From contig NZ_BAJQ01000017.1 in assembly GCF_000613785.1 (NCBI RefSeq), forward strand, positions 1 to 46,765: 46,765 nt of DNA, written 5' to 3'. Every line of letters begins with the position of its first letter. The stretch's first letter is position 1. A program made the translations under genes and the position numbers. Below the pieces are notes generated by a model. The model saw only the letters and a list, made by a program, of their open reading frames with translations, did not search any database and was not told the origin of the DNA. Origin of the DNA: Segatella oulorum JCM 14966 (GTDB lineage Bacteria; Bacteroidota; Bacteroidia; Bacteroidales; Bacteroidaceae). Positions 21,362-30,578 of the stretch are shown piece after piece.

Positions 21362-22284
21362 ATGAAGAAAATCAAAGGTATTGACTTGCGAGGCCTGAAC
21401 AACGGCGCGCATTTTCAGTTTATGAAAGCGGTGACCGAGCAGTTGGCCACGGAAACGGAAATCAACAAAAATGCGGTGGCCAAAGCGGCTGTCGAGGTGT
21501 TGGCGGCGAAGTTTAAGGCGGAAGACGAGTGTCTGTCGATTTCGCAGAAAAATGCGGAGAGCGATGCCATCGCCGAGAACGATGCGTTGCGCGACGCCCT
21601 GTTTATGGGCTACAAAAAGGCGGTGGGGAGCTACGTCAAGTTCCCCGTGGCGAGAAGGCTAAGGCCTCGAAAACGCTGATGCAGCGCATCAAGGATTACA
21701 AGATTGACCCCGACATGCAGTTGGAGCGCGAGACGGGGCTCATTACCAACTTGGTGGCCGACTGCGAAGGCAAGGATGCGGCGGCGGTGGCGTTGCTGAA
21801 CCTGACGGATTATGTGGCGCAGCTCAAAGCGGCCAACGCGAAGGTGGAGTCGCTCATTAAGGCGCGCAGCATGGCCAAGGCTCCGCAGGTGGCTGGGGCG
21901 CTGAAACAGGCGCGGCGTGCGTCGGACGAGGCCTATCGGCGTGTGGCCGAGGTGCTCAACGCATTGGTATCGTTGGGTATGGCCGAAGGTTTCGACACGT
22001 TTATCCTATACCTCAACGAAACCATCACGCGCTATGAGCAGGAGGTGCTGCCGAAGAAAAAGCCTTCGGACGATAAGAAGCCGGGCGACGGTAAACCTGG
22101 CGATGGGAAGAAACCGGGTGACGGTAAGCCGGGCGACGGCGGGAAGACTCCCGATGGCAAGAAGCCGGGCGGTGATGCTGCAAAGCCGGGTGATGGTGGC
22201 GACGGCAAGGATAAACCGGGTGACGGCAAGGATAAGCCGGGCGGCAAAGGTCAGGGCGATGCTACGGTGACGCCGAAAGAATAA
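21362..22284 (+). CDS. DUF6261 family protein with Lys-Pro-Gly-Asp tail, cassette 1, one frameshift
   Basis: About 307 residues when rejoined. It starts MKKIKGIDLRGLNNGAHFQF, typical of DUF6261, and is predicted helical to about residue 230. The tail is low complexity, built of KPGDG-like repeats and ending DATVTPKE. There is no signal peptide or membrane segment. The frame is lost near 21650, where GGG seems to be GG (KFPV then GEKAKASKTLMQ). ATG at 21362 follows a long A run. Its partner in cassette 2 is clearly homologous over the full length. Function unknown. Confidence 0.8.
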
Positions 22285-22380
22285 CTTGTTTTAAAGCAAA
22301 TGGCGTCATCCACGCGACGCCCAAAGAATAATTTGTTTTAAAATAAATGACGTCATCCACGGTGACACCGAAATCATAAC
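22276..22380 (+). repeat. 47-bp tandem repeats of the DUF6261 gene end, cassette 1
   Basis: The last codons and 3' flank of the gene (AAAGAATAA, then TTGTTTTAAA and GTCATCCACG) recur from 22323 and, in part, from 22371. Each unit carries a copy of the Pro-Lys-Glu-stop end, as if the gene terminus had been duplicated in tandem. Confidence 0.8.
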
Positions 22381-22408
22381 GATACACACACTTTTTTATT
22401 TTAAGAAT

Positions 22409-22440
22409 GGGGCGGGAGTGCGCGATGCATTTCCGCCCCC
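22409..22440. repeat. GC-rich stem-loop repeat, copy 1
   Basis: GGGGCGG and CCGCCCC form a stem around GAGTGCGCGATGCATTT, with an inner TGC/GCA pairing. Identical or nearly identical copies occur at 38560-38592 and 39130-39160, each next to the 142-bp palindromic elements. Confidence 0.75.
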
Positions 22441-22470
22441 GATGTGTGTGTAAATGTATAACGGAGTTTG

Positions 22471-22560
22471 GTAGGGGCGGTGCCTGTGTGCCCGCCCGTG
22501 TCGCCCTGCAAGGGCGCATCCGTCGTTCATCCCCCGCGCACAATGCGTGTATTTTACGTG
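22471..22560. repeat. GTAGGGGC element, left half only
   Basis: The left arm and first inner hairpin of the 142-bp palindromic element are present, but the right arm is missing after about 22555. Confidence 0.75.
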
Positions 22561-22647
22561 TGGGACGGTTGATTTCGTTTGGGGTGAATTGCGCATGGAC
22601 GGAATTTTGTTTGTGTGGGATTGCGTGGAAAAATATGATGGAGGTTG

Positions 22648-22789
22648 GTAGGGGCGGCGCTGTGTGCCCGCCCGTGTCGCCCTGCAAGGGCGCATCCATC
22701 GGTTATTCCCCCGCGCACAATGCGTGTATTTTTGGTATGGAAACGCCGCTACGCGGACGTTCGGGCGGGCACGCAGGCGCCGCCCCTAC
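22648..22789. repeat. 142-bp palindromic GTAGGGGC element
   Basis: Starts GTAGGGGCGG and ends CCGCCCCTAC. The arms are long inverted repeats of about 28 bp. Between them are two inner hairpins: CGCCCT/AGGGCG, and AACGCCGC/GCGGACGTT with one bulged base. Folded, it gives a three-way junction. No open frame in it looks like a protein. Confidence 0.9.
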
Positions 22790-22899
22790 GGCTTCGTTTG
22801 GGTGGATTGCGCATGGACGGTTGCTATCGTTTGGGTGGATTGTGTGTAAATGGTTATTTTGTTTGTATGGGATTATGTGGAAAAATATGATGGAGATTG

Positions 22900-22960
22900 G
22901 TAGGGGCGGTGCCTATGTGCCCGCCCGTGTCACCCCACAAGGGCGCATTTTCCGTTAAAT
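22900..22960. repeat. GTAGGGGC element, left half only
   Basis: Left arm and part of the first inner hairpin only. It is preceded by the same AAAAATATGATGGAG word that precedes the full copies at 22648 and 38977. Confidence 0.7.
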
Positions 22961-22997
22961 CCTCGTGTGTAAATGGATGTGGGGAAATCAAGCCTGT

Positions 22998-23300
22998 AGG
23001 TGTTGTACTTTTGTCAGCCCAGGGTTGATTGAGCGTAGCGAAATCTACCCTGGGTAAAGTCGTGGAGAGGAACCTATGCCATCGGTATTGTACTTTTTAA
23101 AATCAATTTTCGTGTGGGGAAATCATTCGCGAATAATCTATTCGCCGCGTGTGGTAATGATGTGTGATGAGAAAAAGTACAACCCCCAAGGGGGTAGCCT
23201 CCTCGCTTGCATCATTACCCAGGGTAGGCTGCGTTGCACTTGCCAACCCTGCGCTATCGAAAGTATAACCCCGATGGGGTAATGGCACACCGCATGGTTT
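22998..23300. repeat. 300-bp structured repeat with AGCCCAGGGTTGA, copy 1
   Basis: Contains CCCAGGGTTGA paired with a later TCTACCCTGGG, CCCCCAAGGGGG, and ACCCCGATGGGGT, all local dyads. It is nearly the same as the copy at 23591-23891. No protein-coding sign. Confidence 0.8.
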
Positions 23301-23311
23301 AGTGGAGGTTG

Positions 23312-23453
23312 GTAGGGGCGGAGCCTGTGTGCCCGCCTGCGTCGCCCCACGAGGGTACATCCATCGTTCATCCCCCGCGCATAATGCGTGTGTTTTTGGT
23401 ATGGAAACGCCGCTACGCGGACGTTCGGGCGGGCACGCAGGCACCGCCCCTAC
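23312..23453. repeat. 142-bp palindromic GTAGGGGC element
   Basis: Full copy with both arms and both inner hairpins; its length equals that of the copy at 22648. Confidence 0.9.
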
Positions 23454-23590
23454 GGTTTCGTTTGGGCAGATTGCGTGTAGCGGTTGATACCGTTTGGGTG
23501 GATTATGTGTGGGACGGTTGGTTTCGTTTGGGTGGATTGCGTGCGGGTGGTTTTGTTTGTTTGTTGGGAAAACGGTGCACATGAACCAAC

Positions 23591-23891
23591 ACCATCGGTG
23601 TTGTACTTTTTTCAGCCCAGGGTTGATTGAGCGCAGCGAAATCTACCCTGGGTAAAGTCGTGGAGGGGAACCTATGCCATCGGCATTGTACTTTTTAAAA
23701 TCAATTTTCATGTGGGGAAATCATTCATTCGGCACTGTGTGATGATGATGTGCGATGAAAAAAGTACAACCCCCAAGGGGGTAGCCTCCTCGCTTGCATC
23801 ATTCATTACCCAGGGCAGGCTGCGTTGCACTTGCCAACCCTGCGCTATCAAAAGTATAACCGCGATGCGGTAATGGCACACCGCATGGTTT
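23591..23891. repeat. 300-bp structured repeat with AGCCCAGGGTTGA, copy 2
   Basis: Close copy of 22998-23300, with the same order of dyads. The GTAGGGGC elements at 23312 and 23903 follow each copy after about 12 bases, so a composite block of about 600 bp is duplicated. Confidence 0.8.
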
Positions 23892-23902
23892 GGTGGAGTT
23901 GG

Positions 23903-24054
23903 GTAGGGGCGGTGCCTGTGTGCCCGCCCGTGTCGCCCCACAAGGGCGCATCCATCGTTCAATTCCCCGCACACAATGCGTGTGTTTTTGGTATGGAAAC
24001 GCCGCTTAGCGAACGTTCGGGCGGGCACGCAGGCACGCAGGCAACCGTCCCTAC
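23903..24054. repeat. Palindromic GTAGGGGC element overlapping the permease stop codon
   Basis: Full copy of 152 bp, lengthened by a short duplication (GCAGGCAC) in the right arm. Its terminal CTAC supplies the TAG stop of the minus-strand purine permease gene. Confidence 0.85.
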
Positions 24055-25347
24055 GCCATGACGAAATTCAGGATAAACAGGATGGCCAGGATGAGGAGCG
24101 TGATGTTGAGCCGCTTGTATTGTGTGGTGCAGAGCTTCAAGATGACATAGCACAGGATGCCGAGATAGATGCCATCGGCAATCGAATAGCAAAGCACCAT
24201 CGTAATCATGGTGATGAACGCGGGGAAGGCCTCGCTCACCTCGCCTAAATCGAGCTGTTTCACACTGTCGAGCATCAACACACCCACCATCACCAAGGCG
24301 CCGCTGGTGGCTGCGCTGGGAATGAGCATGAAGAGGGGTGAGAGGAATAGGGCGATGAGAAACAGCATGCCCACGAAGGCCGATGTGAGGCCGCTTTTGC
24401 CACCTTCGGCGATGCCCGATGCACTTTCAACGTAGGTGGTGAGGGTGCTCGAACCGAGGAAAGCGCCGCAAGTGGTTCCGATGGCATCGCTCATCATGGC
24501 TTCTTTCATTTTGGGAATGGTGCCGTCGGCTTTCACGATGCCTATTTTATAGGCCAGCCCACGAGTGTGCCCACGGTGTCGAAGATGTTGACCATCAGGA
24601 GCGACACAACCACCATGGCTGTTTTGAGGGTGAAGAGACTTGAGAAATCGAATTGACAAAAGATGGGCTGATGGATTGGGGCATGCTTATGGGCGACCAG
24701 CCTGTGGGAATCTGCGTCACGCCCAATGGAATGCCGGCCAAGGTGGTGAGGATGATGCTCAGAAAAAGGGCGCCCTTCACTTTGCGTGCCATGAGCACGC
24801 CACTCAACACAATGCCGATGACGCCCACGATGGCCGTCGGCGTGAATTTGCCTAAACTCACGTAGGTGGCGGTGTTGGGCACAATGATTTCGGCATTCTT
24901 TAGTCCGATGAAGGCAATAAACATGCCGATGCCGGCCGAGATGGCGTAGCGCAGGTTTTGCGGAATGGCGTTGAGAATGTGTTCGCGCACGTTGAGGAAG
25001 GTGATGAGCAGAAAAATAAGTCCTTCGGCCAGCATGATGGCTAATGCCTCGCGCCACGAATAGCCCATGGTTTGGCACAGCGTGAAGGCGAAAAAGGCGT
25101 TGAGTCCCATGCTGGGTGCTTGGGCAAAAGGCAGTTTGGCCATCACCGCCAAGAGCAGCGTAGCAATGGCCGAAGCGATAGCTGTGGCCGTGAAAAGCGC
25201 GCCTTTATCCATGCCGGTGTTGCTGAGAATCGAAGGATTGACGGCCAGAATGTAGCACATCGTAAGGAAAGTGGTGGCACCGGCGATGAGCTCGGTACGC
25301 AGATTCTTTGACTTGGCATCGAAGCCTAAAACTTTTTGTAAGAACAT
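24051..25347 (-). CDS. NCS2 AzgA-type purine permease, frameshifted twice as presented
   Basis: About 432 residues when rejoined, the normal AzgA length. It imports adenine, guanine or hypoxanthine with protons across the inner membrane. Family motifs are ELIAGATTFLTMCYILAVNP near the N-terminus, QAPSMGLNAFFAFT, and DTVGTLVG followed by SDAIGTTCGAFLG. The frame is lost near 24657 (SISP into IFCQFDFSSLF) and near 24555 (TLVG into LAYKIG). Each is one base short at a C or G run. ATG at 25347 was chosen because MFLQKVLGFD starts like homologues. The stop lies inside a repeat element. Confidence 0.9.
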
Positions 25348-25443
25348 GCGGATAGAATTTGTGAATGAAAAGCGGTGTGATGTTTTTATATTGAAAAAAT
25401 GTGGGGCGCACAAGCTGTGCACCCCTCTTGCTTTGAGCGTGGG

Positions 25444-26913
25444 TTATAGAATTCCCAACTTGCCCATGATGATTAACGATCCTATGCCTAAAACCAATGT
25501 GATAACCCCTGTCACGGTGCCCACTTTGAGCATTTCGTTCTGCTTCACAAGACCTGTGGAGAAAGCGATAGCATTTGGGGGCGTGCTGATGGGCAGACAC
25601 ATGGCAGCGCTGGCTGCGATGGCGATGCCGATGAGCACGGTCGAGGTGCCGCCGATAGTACCTAACGCACCGCCCATTCCTTTGCAAACGACGGCTAAGA
25701 TGGGCACTAAGAGTGCGGCAGTGGCAGTGTTCGAGATGAAGTTGCTCAGCACAAAACAGATGATGCAGGCGATAATCAGAATCACAAATGGGTTCCAGCT
25801 TGCAAATGGAATACTCTTGATGGCATTCTCGGCCAGCCCGGTTTCGTTCATTGCATTGCCTAAAGCAAATCCACCGGCTACCATCCAAATGACCGACCAA
25901 TCGATTTCTTGCAAATCTTTGGCATTAATCACGCCCGTGAAGGCAAACACGGCAATGGGCAGCATGGCCACGGTGTTGGCATTCACGCCAAACCAATCCT
26001 TGCCTTTCACCCACAAGAAGATGGTCAGGATGAAAGTCACAGCTACCACGATGGTGCGCCAGTTATGTGACACGTGCCCATTGATCTCTAATTGAATTGT
26101 CTTTTGCGTGAAAGGGAAGAAATGAAGGATGACGCGCCATGCGATAATGAGCAACACAAGTACCAGCGGCACCATGATCATCATCCATTCGGGGAAAGAA
26201 ATGCCGAGGTTCAAGCCTGCCGGGTCGTTGAGATATTTCAATGCAAACACATTGGGAGGCGTACCGATTGGCGTACCCATGCCGCCAAGGTTGGCGCCTA
26301 CGGGAATAGCCATGGTCAATGCAATGCGACCTTTTCCACTGGCCGGCAACGCCTTGAAAACGGGTGTGAGGAAGGTGAGCATCATGGCTGCTGTGGCCGT
26401 ATTGGAGATGAACATCGAAAAGATGCCCGTGATGAGCAAAAAGCCCAAGAGCACGTGCTCGCTCCGTTCGCCAAAAGGCTTGATGAGCGTACGTGCCATC
26501 AACACATCTAAGCCGCTTTTCGTGGCTGCAATGGCCAACACAAATCCACCAAGGAAGAGGATGATGGTGGGATCGGCAAAGCAAGCCATCACACCCACGT
26601 GATCGAGCATCTTGCCATATTGGTCTTCCGTTCCTTGGAAATAGCTGAACGACGAATCGCTCACACAAAAGAGCATCACAAAGATAATGGTGATAGAAGT
26701 GGCCCACGCCGGGATGGCTTCGGTTATCCACAGCAGAATCGCCATCACGAAAATGGCGATTACACGTTGTTGAACGACGGTGAGCCCCTCGATTCCAAAG
26801 AAGTGAGCGGGTAGGTTCCACACGATTACAGTTAAAAGGGCTGTAATCGCAAACATCAGAAATTTTCTCACATGAAAATCTCCTGACAAAACTGATTTGA
26901 TTGAATCTTGCAT
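25444..26913 (-). CDS. SLC13/DASS family sodium-coupled anion symporter
   Basis: 489 residues from ATG at 26913; a GTG eight codons upstream is possible. The protein is hydrophobic throughout, with the two Ser-Asn-Thr motifs of the DASS family: ISNTATAAMM in the first half and ISNTATAALL in the second. LWITEAIPAWATS and ANLGGMGTPIGTPPN also match. It probably imports dicarboxylates such as succinate or malate, or sulfate, with sodium; sequence alone does not decide. It has its own promoter. The purine permease gene follows 96 bases downstream. Confidence 0.92.
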   Translation of the reverse strand: MQDSIKSVLSGDFHVRKFLMFAITALLTVIVWNLPAHFFGIEGLTVVQQRVIAIFVMAILLWITEAIPAWATSITIIFVMLFCVSDSSFSYFQGTEDQYGKMLDHVGVMACFADPTIILFLGGFVLAIAATKSGLDVLMARTLIKPFGERSEHVLLGFLLITGIFSMFISNTATAAMMLTFLTPVFKALPASGKGRIALTMAIPVGANLGGMGTPIGTPPNVFALKYLNDPAGLNLGISFPEWMMIMVPLVLVLLIIAWRVILHFFPFTQKTIQLEINGHVSHNWRTIVVAVTFILTIFLWVKGKDWFGVNANTVAMLPIAVFAFTGVINAKDLQEIDWSVIWMVAGGFALGNAMNETGLAENAIKSIPFASWNPFVILIIACIICFVLSNFISNTATAALLVPILAVVCKGMGGALGTIGGTSTVLIGIAIAASAAMCLPISTPPNAIAFSTGLVKQNEMLKVGTVTGVITLVLGIGSLIIMGKLGIL

Positions 26914-26955
26914 ATCAAAGTTTTTATGGGTTAACACTGCTGTTTAAATCGTAGG

Positions 26956-26987
26956 CAAATGTACTATATTTTTATGATACGAGCAAA
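26956..26987 (-). promoter_or_regulatory. Promoter of the SLC13 transporter gene
   Basis: On the minus strand TACATTTG (26963 to 26956) with TTTG (26987 to 26984) 20 bases upstream. The region from 26988 to 27181 shows no other feature that I can support. Confidence 0.75.
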
Positions 26988-27181
26988 ACTTTGTATTCTT
27001 TTTCGTGGTTGCCCTATTCTTTTTTGAAGTGTACCCTATAATAAAGGATGTGAGATGTGCGGAATGTCCTTTTTTGCAAGAGCGGGTGTCGTTCTCCCAT
27101 ATACAACTTGTTCAGCGCAGAACACATGGTGATTGCATGCGAAAATGTGGCTTGACGCATCATAAAAATACATTTTGAGTA

Positions 27182-27211
27182 TTGTTTTCTTCAGCTTTTG
27201 TTGTAACTTTG
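27182..27211 (+). promoter_or_regulatory. Promoter of the cobalamin uptake operon
   Basis: TTG at 27182-27184 and TAACTTTG at 27204-27211, spacer 19. Transcription would begin near 27217, at the 5' edge of the riboswitch. Confidence 0.8.
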
Positions 27212-27216
27212 CGCTC

Positions 27217-27385
27217 GCAATTGGTTCACAACCGAGTTTTGATTAAAAGGGAATAAGGTGAGAGTCCTTAACAGTCCCGCTGCTGTAATCGGTATTGTTG
27301 AAGAAGCGTATGCCACTGACATTGGGTCGGGAAGGTGTTTCTTCGAAAACCGAAAAGTCAGAAGACCTGCCATTGCCTGTGAAGT
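27217..27385 (+). promoter_or_regulatory. Cobalamin (B12) riboswitch
   Basis: The conserved core is present in order: AAAAGGGAATAAGGTG, GAGTCCTTAACAGTCCCGC, CTGTAATCGG, GCCACTG, GGGTCGGGAAGG, and the B12 box AAGTCAGAAGACCTGCC at 27356-27372. It senses cobalamin and represses the uptake operon. The terminator just downstream suggests transcriptional control. Confidence 0.96.
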
Positions 27386-27424
27386 ACTTGCTTGTTTCGA
27401 GGAAAGCAACGTAAGTCGTTTTTT
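27386..27424 (+). terminator. Riboswitch expression-platform terminator
   Basis: ACTTGCTTGTTT pairs with AAAGCAACGTAAGT (one bulged base, G-U pairs) around loop CGAGG, followed by TCGTTTTTT. It ends 19 bases before the btuB ATG, where ligand-induced termination would block the operon. Confidence 0.7.
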
Positions 27425-27443
27425 AAAAAAGATTGTAAAAGCG

Positions 27444-29444
27444 ATGCATAAACGCATAGGAATGCTTGCTGCACTGTGGGCTATGAGCTATTTCAGTAGT
27501 TTGGCTGCTGCGCCTATGATAACTACCGACACCCTTGTCGCTAAAGAGTTGCAGGGTGTTGAGATTGTTGAAACACCGCGTACCCGAGAAATTCAAAGCA
27601 ATGTGCCTCTGCGTATTTGGAATAGCAGCGATTTGTTGCAGCGTGGGGTCACAGATCTTTCGGATGTGCTGCAACGTATACCGGGCACCAATTTGCGTGA
27701 TTATGGTGGTGCGGGCAGCATGAAGACATTAGGTGTACGCGGATTCGGGGCAGCGCACACAGGTGTGAAGTTCAACGGTGTGATGCTTAATGAGAGTCAA
27801 ACGGGTGCTGTCGATTTGTCGCGCTACACGCTGAATAATGTGGGTGTGTTGCAATTATCGGTGGGCGATGATCAAGATGTTTTAGTCTCGGCTCGACAGC
27901 TTGTATCGGTAGCCGTACTCTCAATCGAAACCTTGCGTGCCACATTTGACAATCAGCAACCGCATCTATCAACGCAGTTGCGATTTGGTTCGTTTGGTTT
28001 GATCAATCCCTTTCTCCGCTATGAGCAGGCACTCAATCAGCGATTTGCACTTTCAGCCTCGGGTGAATATACCTATTATGAGGGCAACTATCCTTTTTTG
28101 TTGCGCAATGGAATTTTTATAACGCACGAACGTCGCACACATAATCGAATGAACGAAGGACGAGGACAATTTGATTTCGCTTGGAAAGTGGGGCAGAATG
28201 GGCGGCTAAATGGTACACTTTTCTATCATAATAGCTATAAATTGTTGCCTGGAATGGTACACTTTTATTCAGCATTGAGTGGTGAGAAGTTGCACGAAGG
28301 AAATGCCTTTGCACAGTTGCAATGGCAGCAAAGTTCGGATGATGGCCGGTGGCGTGTGCGCATGCAAGGTAAATGGAATTGGTTTGCCACCCACTATCGT
28401 GACGAGTTAGCTACGGGAAACGTGCACGATGCCGATTACAATCAGCGTGAGGCTTACATTTCTGGAGCAGTGAGCTATCAGGTGGCAACGCAAGTATTTG
28501 TGAGCTATGCTGCCGATTATTTCTTCAACAACCTCAGCGGTAGCCTCAATACCGATGTCCGTCCCTATAGACATAGTCTGTTACAGAGCCTAACAGGGAA
28601 ATATATGCTACCGCGCTTCACCGCCATAGCACGTTTGTTGTTGTCGGTCTATGATAATGGTGCGCACCGAGGCACTGCGAGTAAAGATGCACAAAAATTG
28701 TCGCCATCAGTGTCGTTGTCGTGGCAAGTGTTACCTGCAGAGCAGTTCTATCTGCGAGCAGCCTATAAAAACATCTTCCGTATGCCCACGTTCAACGAAA
28801 ACTATTTCTATCATTTCGGCAGTCCCATGCTGAAGCCTGAAACGACGCAGCAATACACATTGGGACTCACCTGGCAACACCAGCTGACGCGTATGTGGCA
28901 GGCTTTATTTACGCTTGATGGTTACATGAATCGTGTGGGCAATCAAATCGTGGCGGTACCCTACAATATGTTTGTTTGGACCAACATTAATCTTGGCAAA
29001 GTGAACTCAAATGGCTTGGAGCTCACCACGCAGCAAACACTTTCGCTTACACCTCGGCAACAATTTATGTTCTATGCAAGCTATAGTTTTCAACATACAG
29101 TGAACCGTACGGATGTAACGACCGATTCCTACAACAAGCAAATTGCCTATATTCCCAAACACACGACAGCAGCATCGCTCACTTGGCGCAATCCGTGGGT
29201 CAATCTGTCGGTCACCGCCACCGGCATGAGCCGACGCTGGGCCACGCATGCACATTATGATGGAACGGATTTAAATGGCTTTTGGAATGTGGGGTTTTCG
29301 GTACATCGCACCTTTCCTCTGCACAAGGCTGTGCTTATGGTGCGCGGCGATGTAAAAAACCTGTTCGGACAGCAATATGAGTTTGTGGCCAACTATCCCA
29401 TGCCCCGCATCAACTATCAATTCACAATGAATTATCAATTTTAA
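27444..29444 (+). CDS. btuB: TonB-dependent cobalamin receptor BtuB
   Basis: 666 residues from ATG at 27444. A longer in-frame start at 27258 is wrong because it would run through the riboswitch. The signal peptide is about residues 1-23 (ALWAMSYFSSLAAA). The plug domain includes LQRIPGTNLRDYGG and GVRGFGAAHTGVKFNG. A beta-barrel follows to a C-terminal Phe (NYQFTMNYQF), as outer-membrane proteins need. It takes up cobalamin across the outer membrane using TonB energy. It is first in an operon with btuG, btuF-like and btuC genes. Control by the riboswitch supports the substrate. Confidence 0.93.
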   Translation: MHKRIGMLAALWAMSYFSSLAAAPMITTDTLVAKELQGVEIVETPRTREIQSNVPLRIWNSSDLLQRGVTDLSDVLQRIPGTNLRDYGGAGSMKTLGVRGFGAAHTGVKFNGVMLNESQTGAVDLSRYTLNNVGVLQLSVGDDQDVLVSARQLVSVAVLSIETLRATFDNQQPHLSTQLRFGSFGLINPFLRYEQALNQRFALSASGEYTYYEGNYPFLLRNGIFITHERRTHNRMNEGRGQFDFAWKVGQNGRLNGTLFYHNSYKLLPGMVHFYSALSGEKLHEGNAFAQLQWQQSSDDGRWRVRMQGKWNWFATHYRDELATGNVHDADYNQREAYISGAVSYQVATQVFVSYAADYFFNNLSGSLNTDVRPYRHSLLQSLTGKYMLPRFTAIARLLLSVYDNGAHRGTASKDAQKLSPSVSLSWQVLPAEQFYLRAAYKNIFRMPTFNENYFYHFGSPMLKPETTQQYTLGLTWQHQLTRMWQALFTLDGYMNRVGNQIVAVPYNMFVWTNINLGKVNSNGLELTTQQTLSLTPRQQFMFYASYSFQHTVNRTDVTTDSYNKQIAYIPKHTTAASLTWRNPWVNLSVTATGMSRRWATHAHYDGTDLNGFWNVGFSVHRTFPLHKAVLMVRGDVKNLFGQQYEFVANYPMPRINYQFTMNYQF

Positions 29445-29462
29445 TATTTAAATATTTACACA

Positions 29463-30572
29463 ATGAAGAAAATTTTATTCTCATTCGCAACCCTTTTCTT
29501 GGGGGCATTGACTTTTGTTTCATGTAGCAACGATGATGACATTCAACCCGCTGACCCCATCACAATCAGTAATGGTGCCTTTGTAGTTTGCGAAGGAAAC
29601 CTGGGAAGTAAAATCCCCGGTTCAGTGAGCTATCTTGATTATAGAACAGGATTTGTTGCCAACAACACTTTTTTGCAAGTAAATGGTCGAGTGCTTGGTG
29701 GAACGGTTAATCACGCGTTAATTTATGGCAGTAAGATTTATTTCGTTTCAACCGATGATAACACCATTGAGGTGACCGATCGTAACTTGCGTTCCATCAA
29801 GCAGGTGAAGACCACTGACCTCTTAGGCAAAAAGAAAGGTATAAATCCGCGTCATTTGGTGGCCGACGGCGGACGCATTTACTTCACCACGTATGGCAAG
29901 TGTTTGGCAGCGATAGATACTGTCGCTTTCTCGTTGAAAGACAGTATTCAGGTGGGCGATCATCCCGAAGGATTTACTGTGGCTAATGGAAAAGTGCTGG
30001 TGGCCAATTCTTATTATGGCACAGGCAAAGGGACAATCTCTATCGTAGATTTTGCGCGTCACACCTCTGTAGAGAAGAAGGTTGAAGGCATTTATAATCC
30101 GCAAGACATGTATGTGGTTGGAAATGATATCTATGTGCTTGATTGGGGAAAGTATGGAGATGCCTCTCAAAACTATGCACAGATTGAGGCCGGTTTAAAA
30201 CAGGTGGTGGCCAAGAATGGCAAAGACGTTGCCGAAACGGTTGTCGCTAATGCTACGCAAGCAACTCTTTATCGTCAACAGTTCTACACCATCAATGCGC
30301 CTTATGGTGCAGGCAAAGTGGCGTATGGCGTTTATCAAGTGGCAACAAAGAAAACGACGGCGTTGAATATCGCTGTTGATTCGCCAAAGTCAATAGCTGT
30401 CGACCCTCAAACCGGAAATCTCTTCATAACGTCTTATACGATGCAAGGCGGCTGGCCCGCTTATAGTAAACCCGGCTATTTGCAAATGTATAGTGCTACG
30501 GGGAAGAAGTTGAATAGATACAACGTGGGTGTTGGTCCTTCAACCATTCTATTCAACACCGAAGTACATTAA
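29463..30572 (+). CDS. btuG: BtuG-like surface cobalamin-binding lipoprotein (DUF5074 beta-propeller)
   Basis: 369 residues. The lipoprotein signal ends in FVSC, followed by SNDDD, an acidic stretch of the kind used for surface export in Bacteroidetes. The rest is a YncE-like beta-propeller with repeated VANG, IYVLD and VDPQTGNLFITSY strands. In Bacteroides the BtuG lipoproteins of this fold bind B12 very tightly at the cell surface and pass it to BtuB. Position directly after btuB, 19 bases apart, behind the riboswitch, makes the same role likely here. I did not verify cobalamin-contacting residues. Confidence 0.85.
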   Translation: MKKILFSFATLFLGALTFVSCSNDDDIQPADPITISNGAFVVCEGNLGSKIPGSVSYLDYRTGFVANNTFLQVNGRVLGGTVNHALIYGSKIYFVSTDDNTIEVTDRNLRSIKQVKTTDLLGKKKGINPRHLVADGGRIYFTTYGKCLAAIDTVAFSLKDSIQVGDHPEGFTVANGKVLVANSYYGTGKGTISIVDFARHTSVEKKVEGIYNPQDMYVVGNDIYVLDWGKYGDASQNYAQIEAGLKQVVAKNGKDVAETVVANATQATLYRQQFYTINAPYGAGKVAYGVYQVATKKTTALNIAVDSPKSIAVDPQTGNLFITSYTMQGGWPAYSKPGYLQMYSATGKKLNRYNVGVGPSTILFNTEVH

Positions 30573-30578
30573 GGCCGG

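Noticed and set aside
22405..24060. Several 60-180 residue frames on both strands over the GTAGGGGC elements
   Set aside because: They follow the palindromic repeats, exist on both strands and share only repeat-derived words; no start signals or coding bias.
25205..26821. Long His- and Arg-rich frames within the permease and SLC13 genes
   Set aside because: They overlap clear membrane-transporter genes in other frames and look like out-of-frame translations.
27258..27443. 62-residue N-terminal extension of BtuB
   Set aside because: It would translate the cobalamin riboswitch and terminator; a proper signal peptide begins at 27444.
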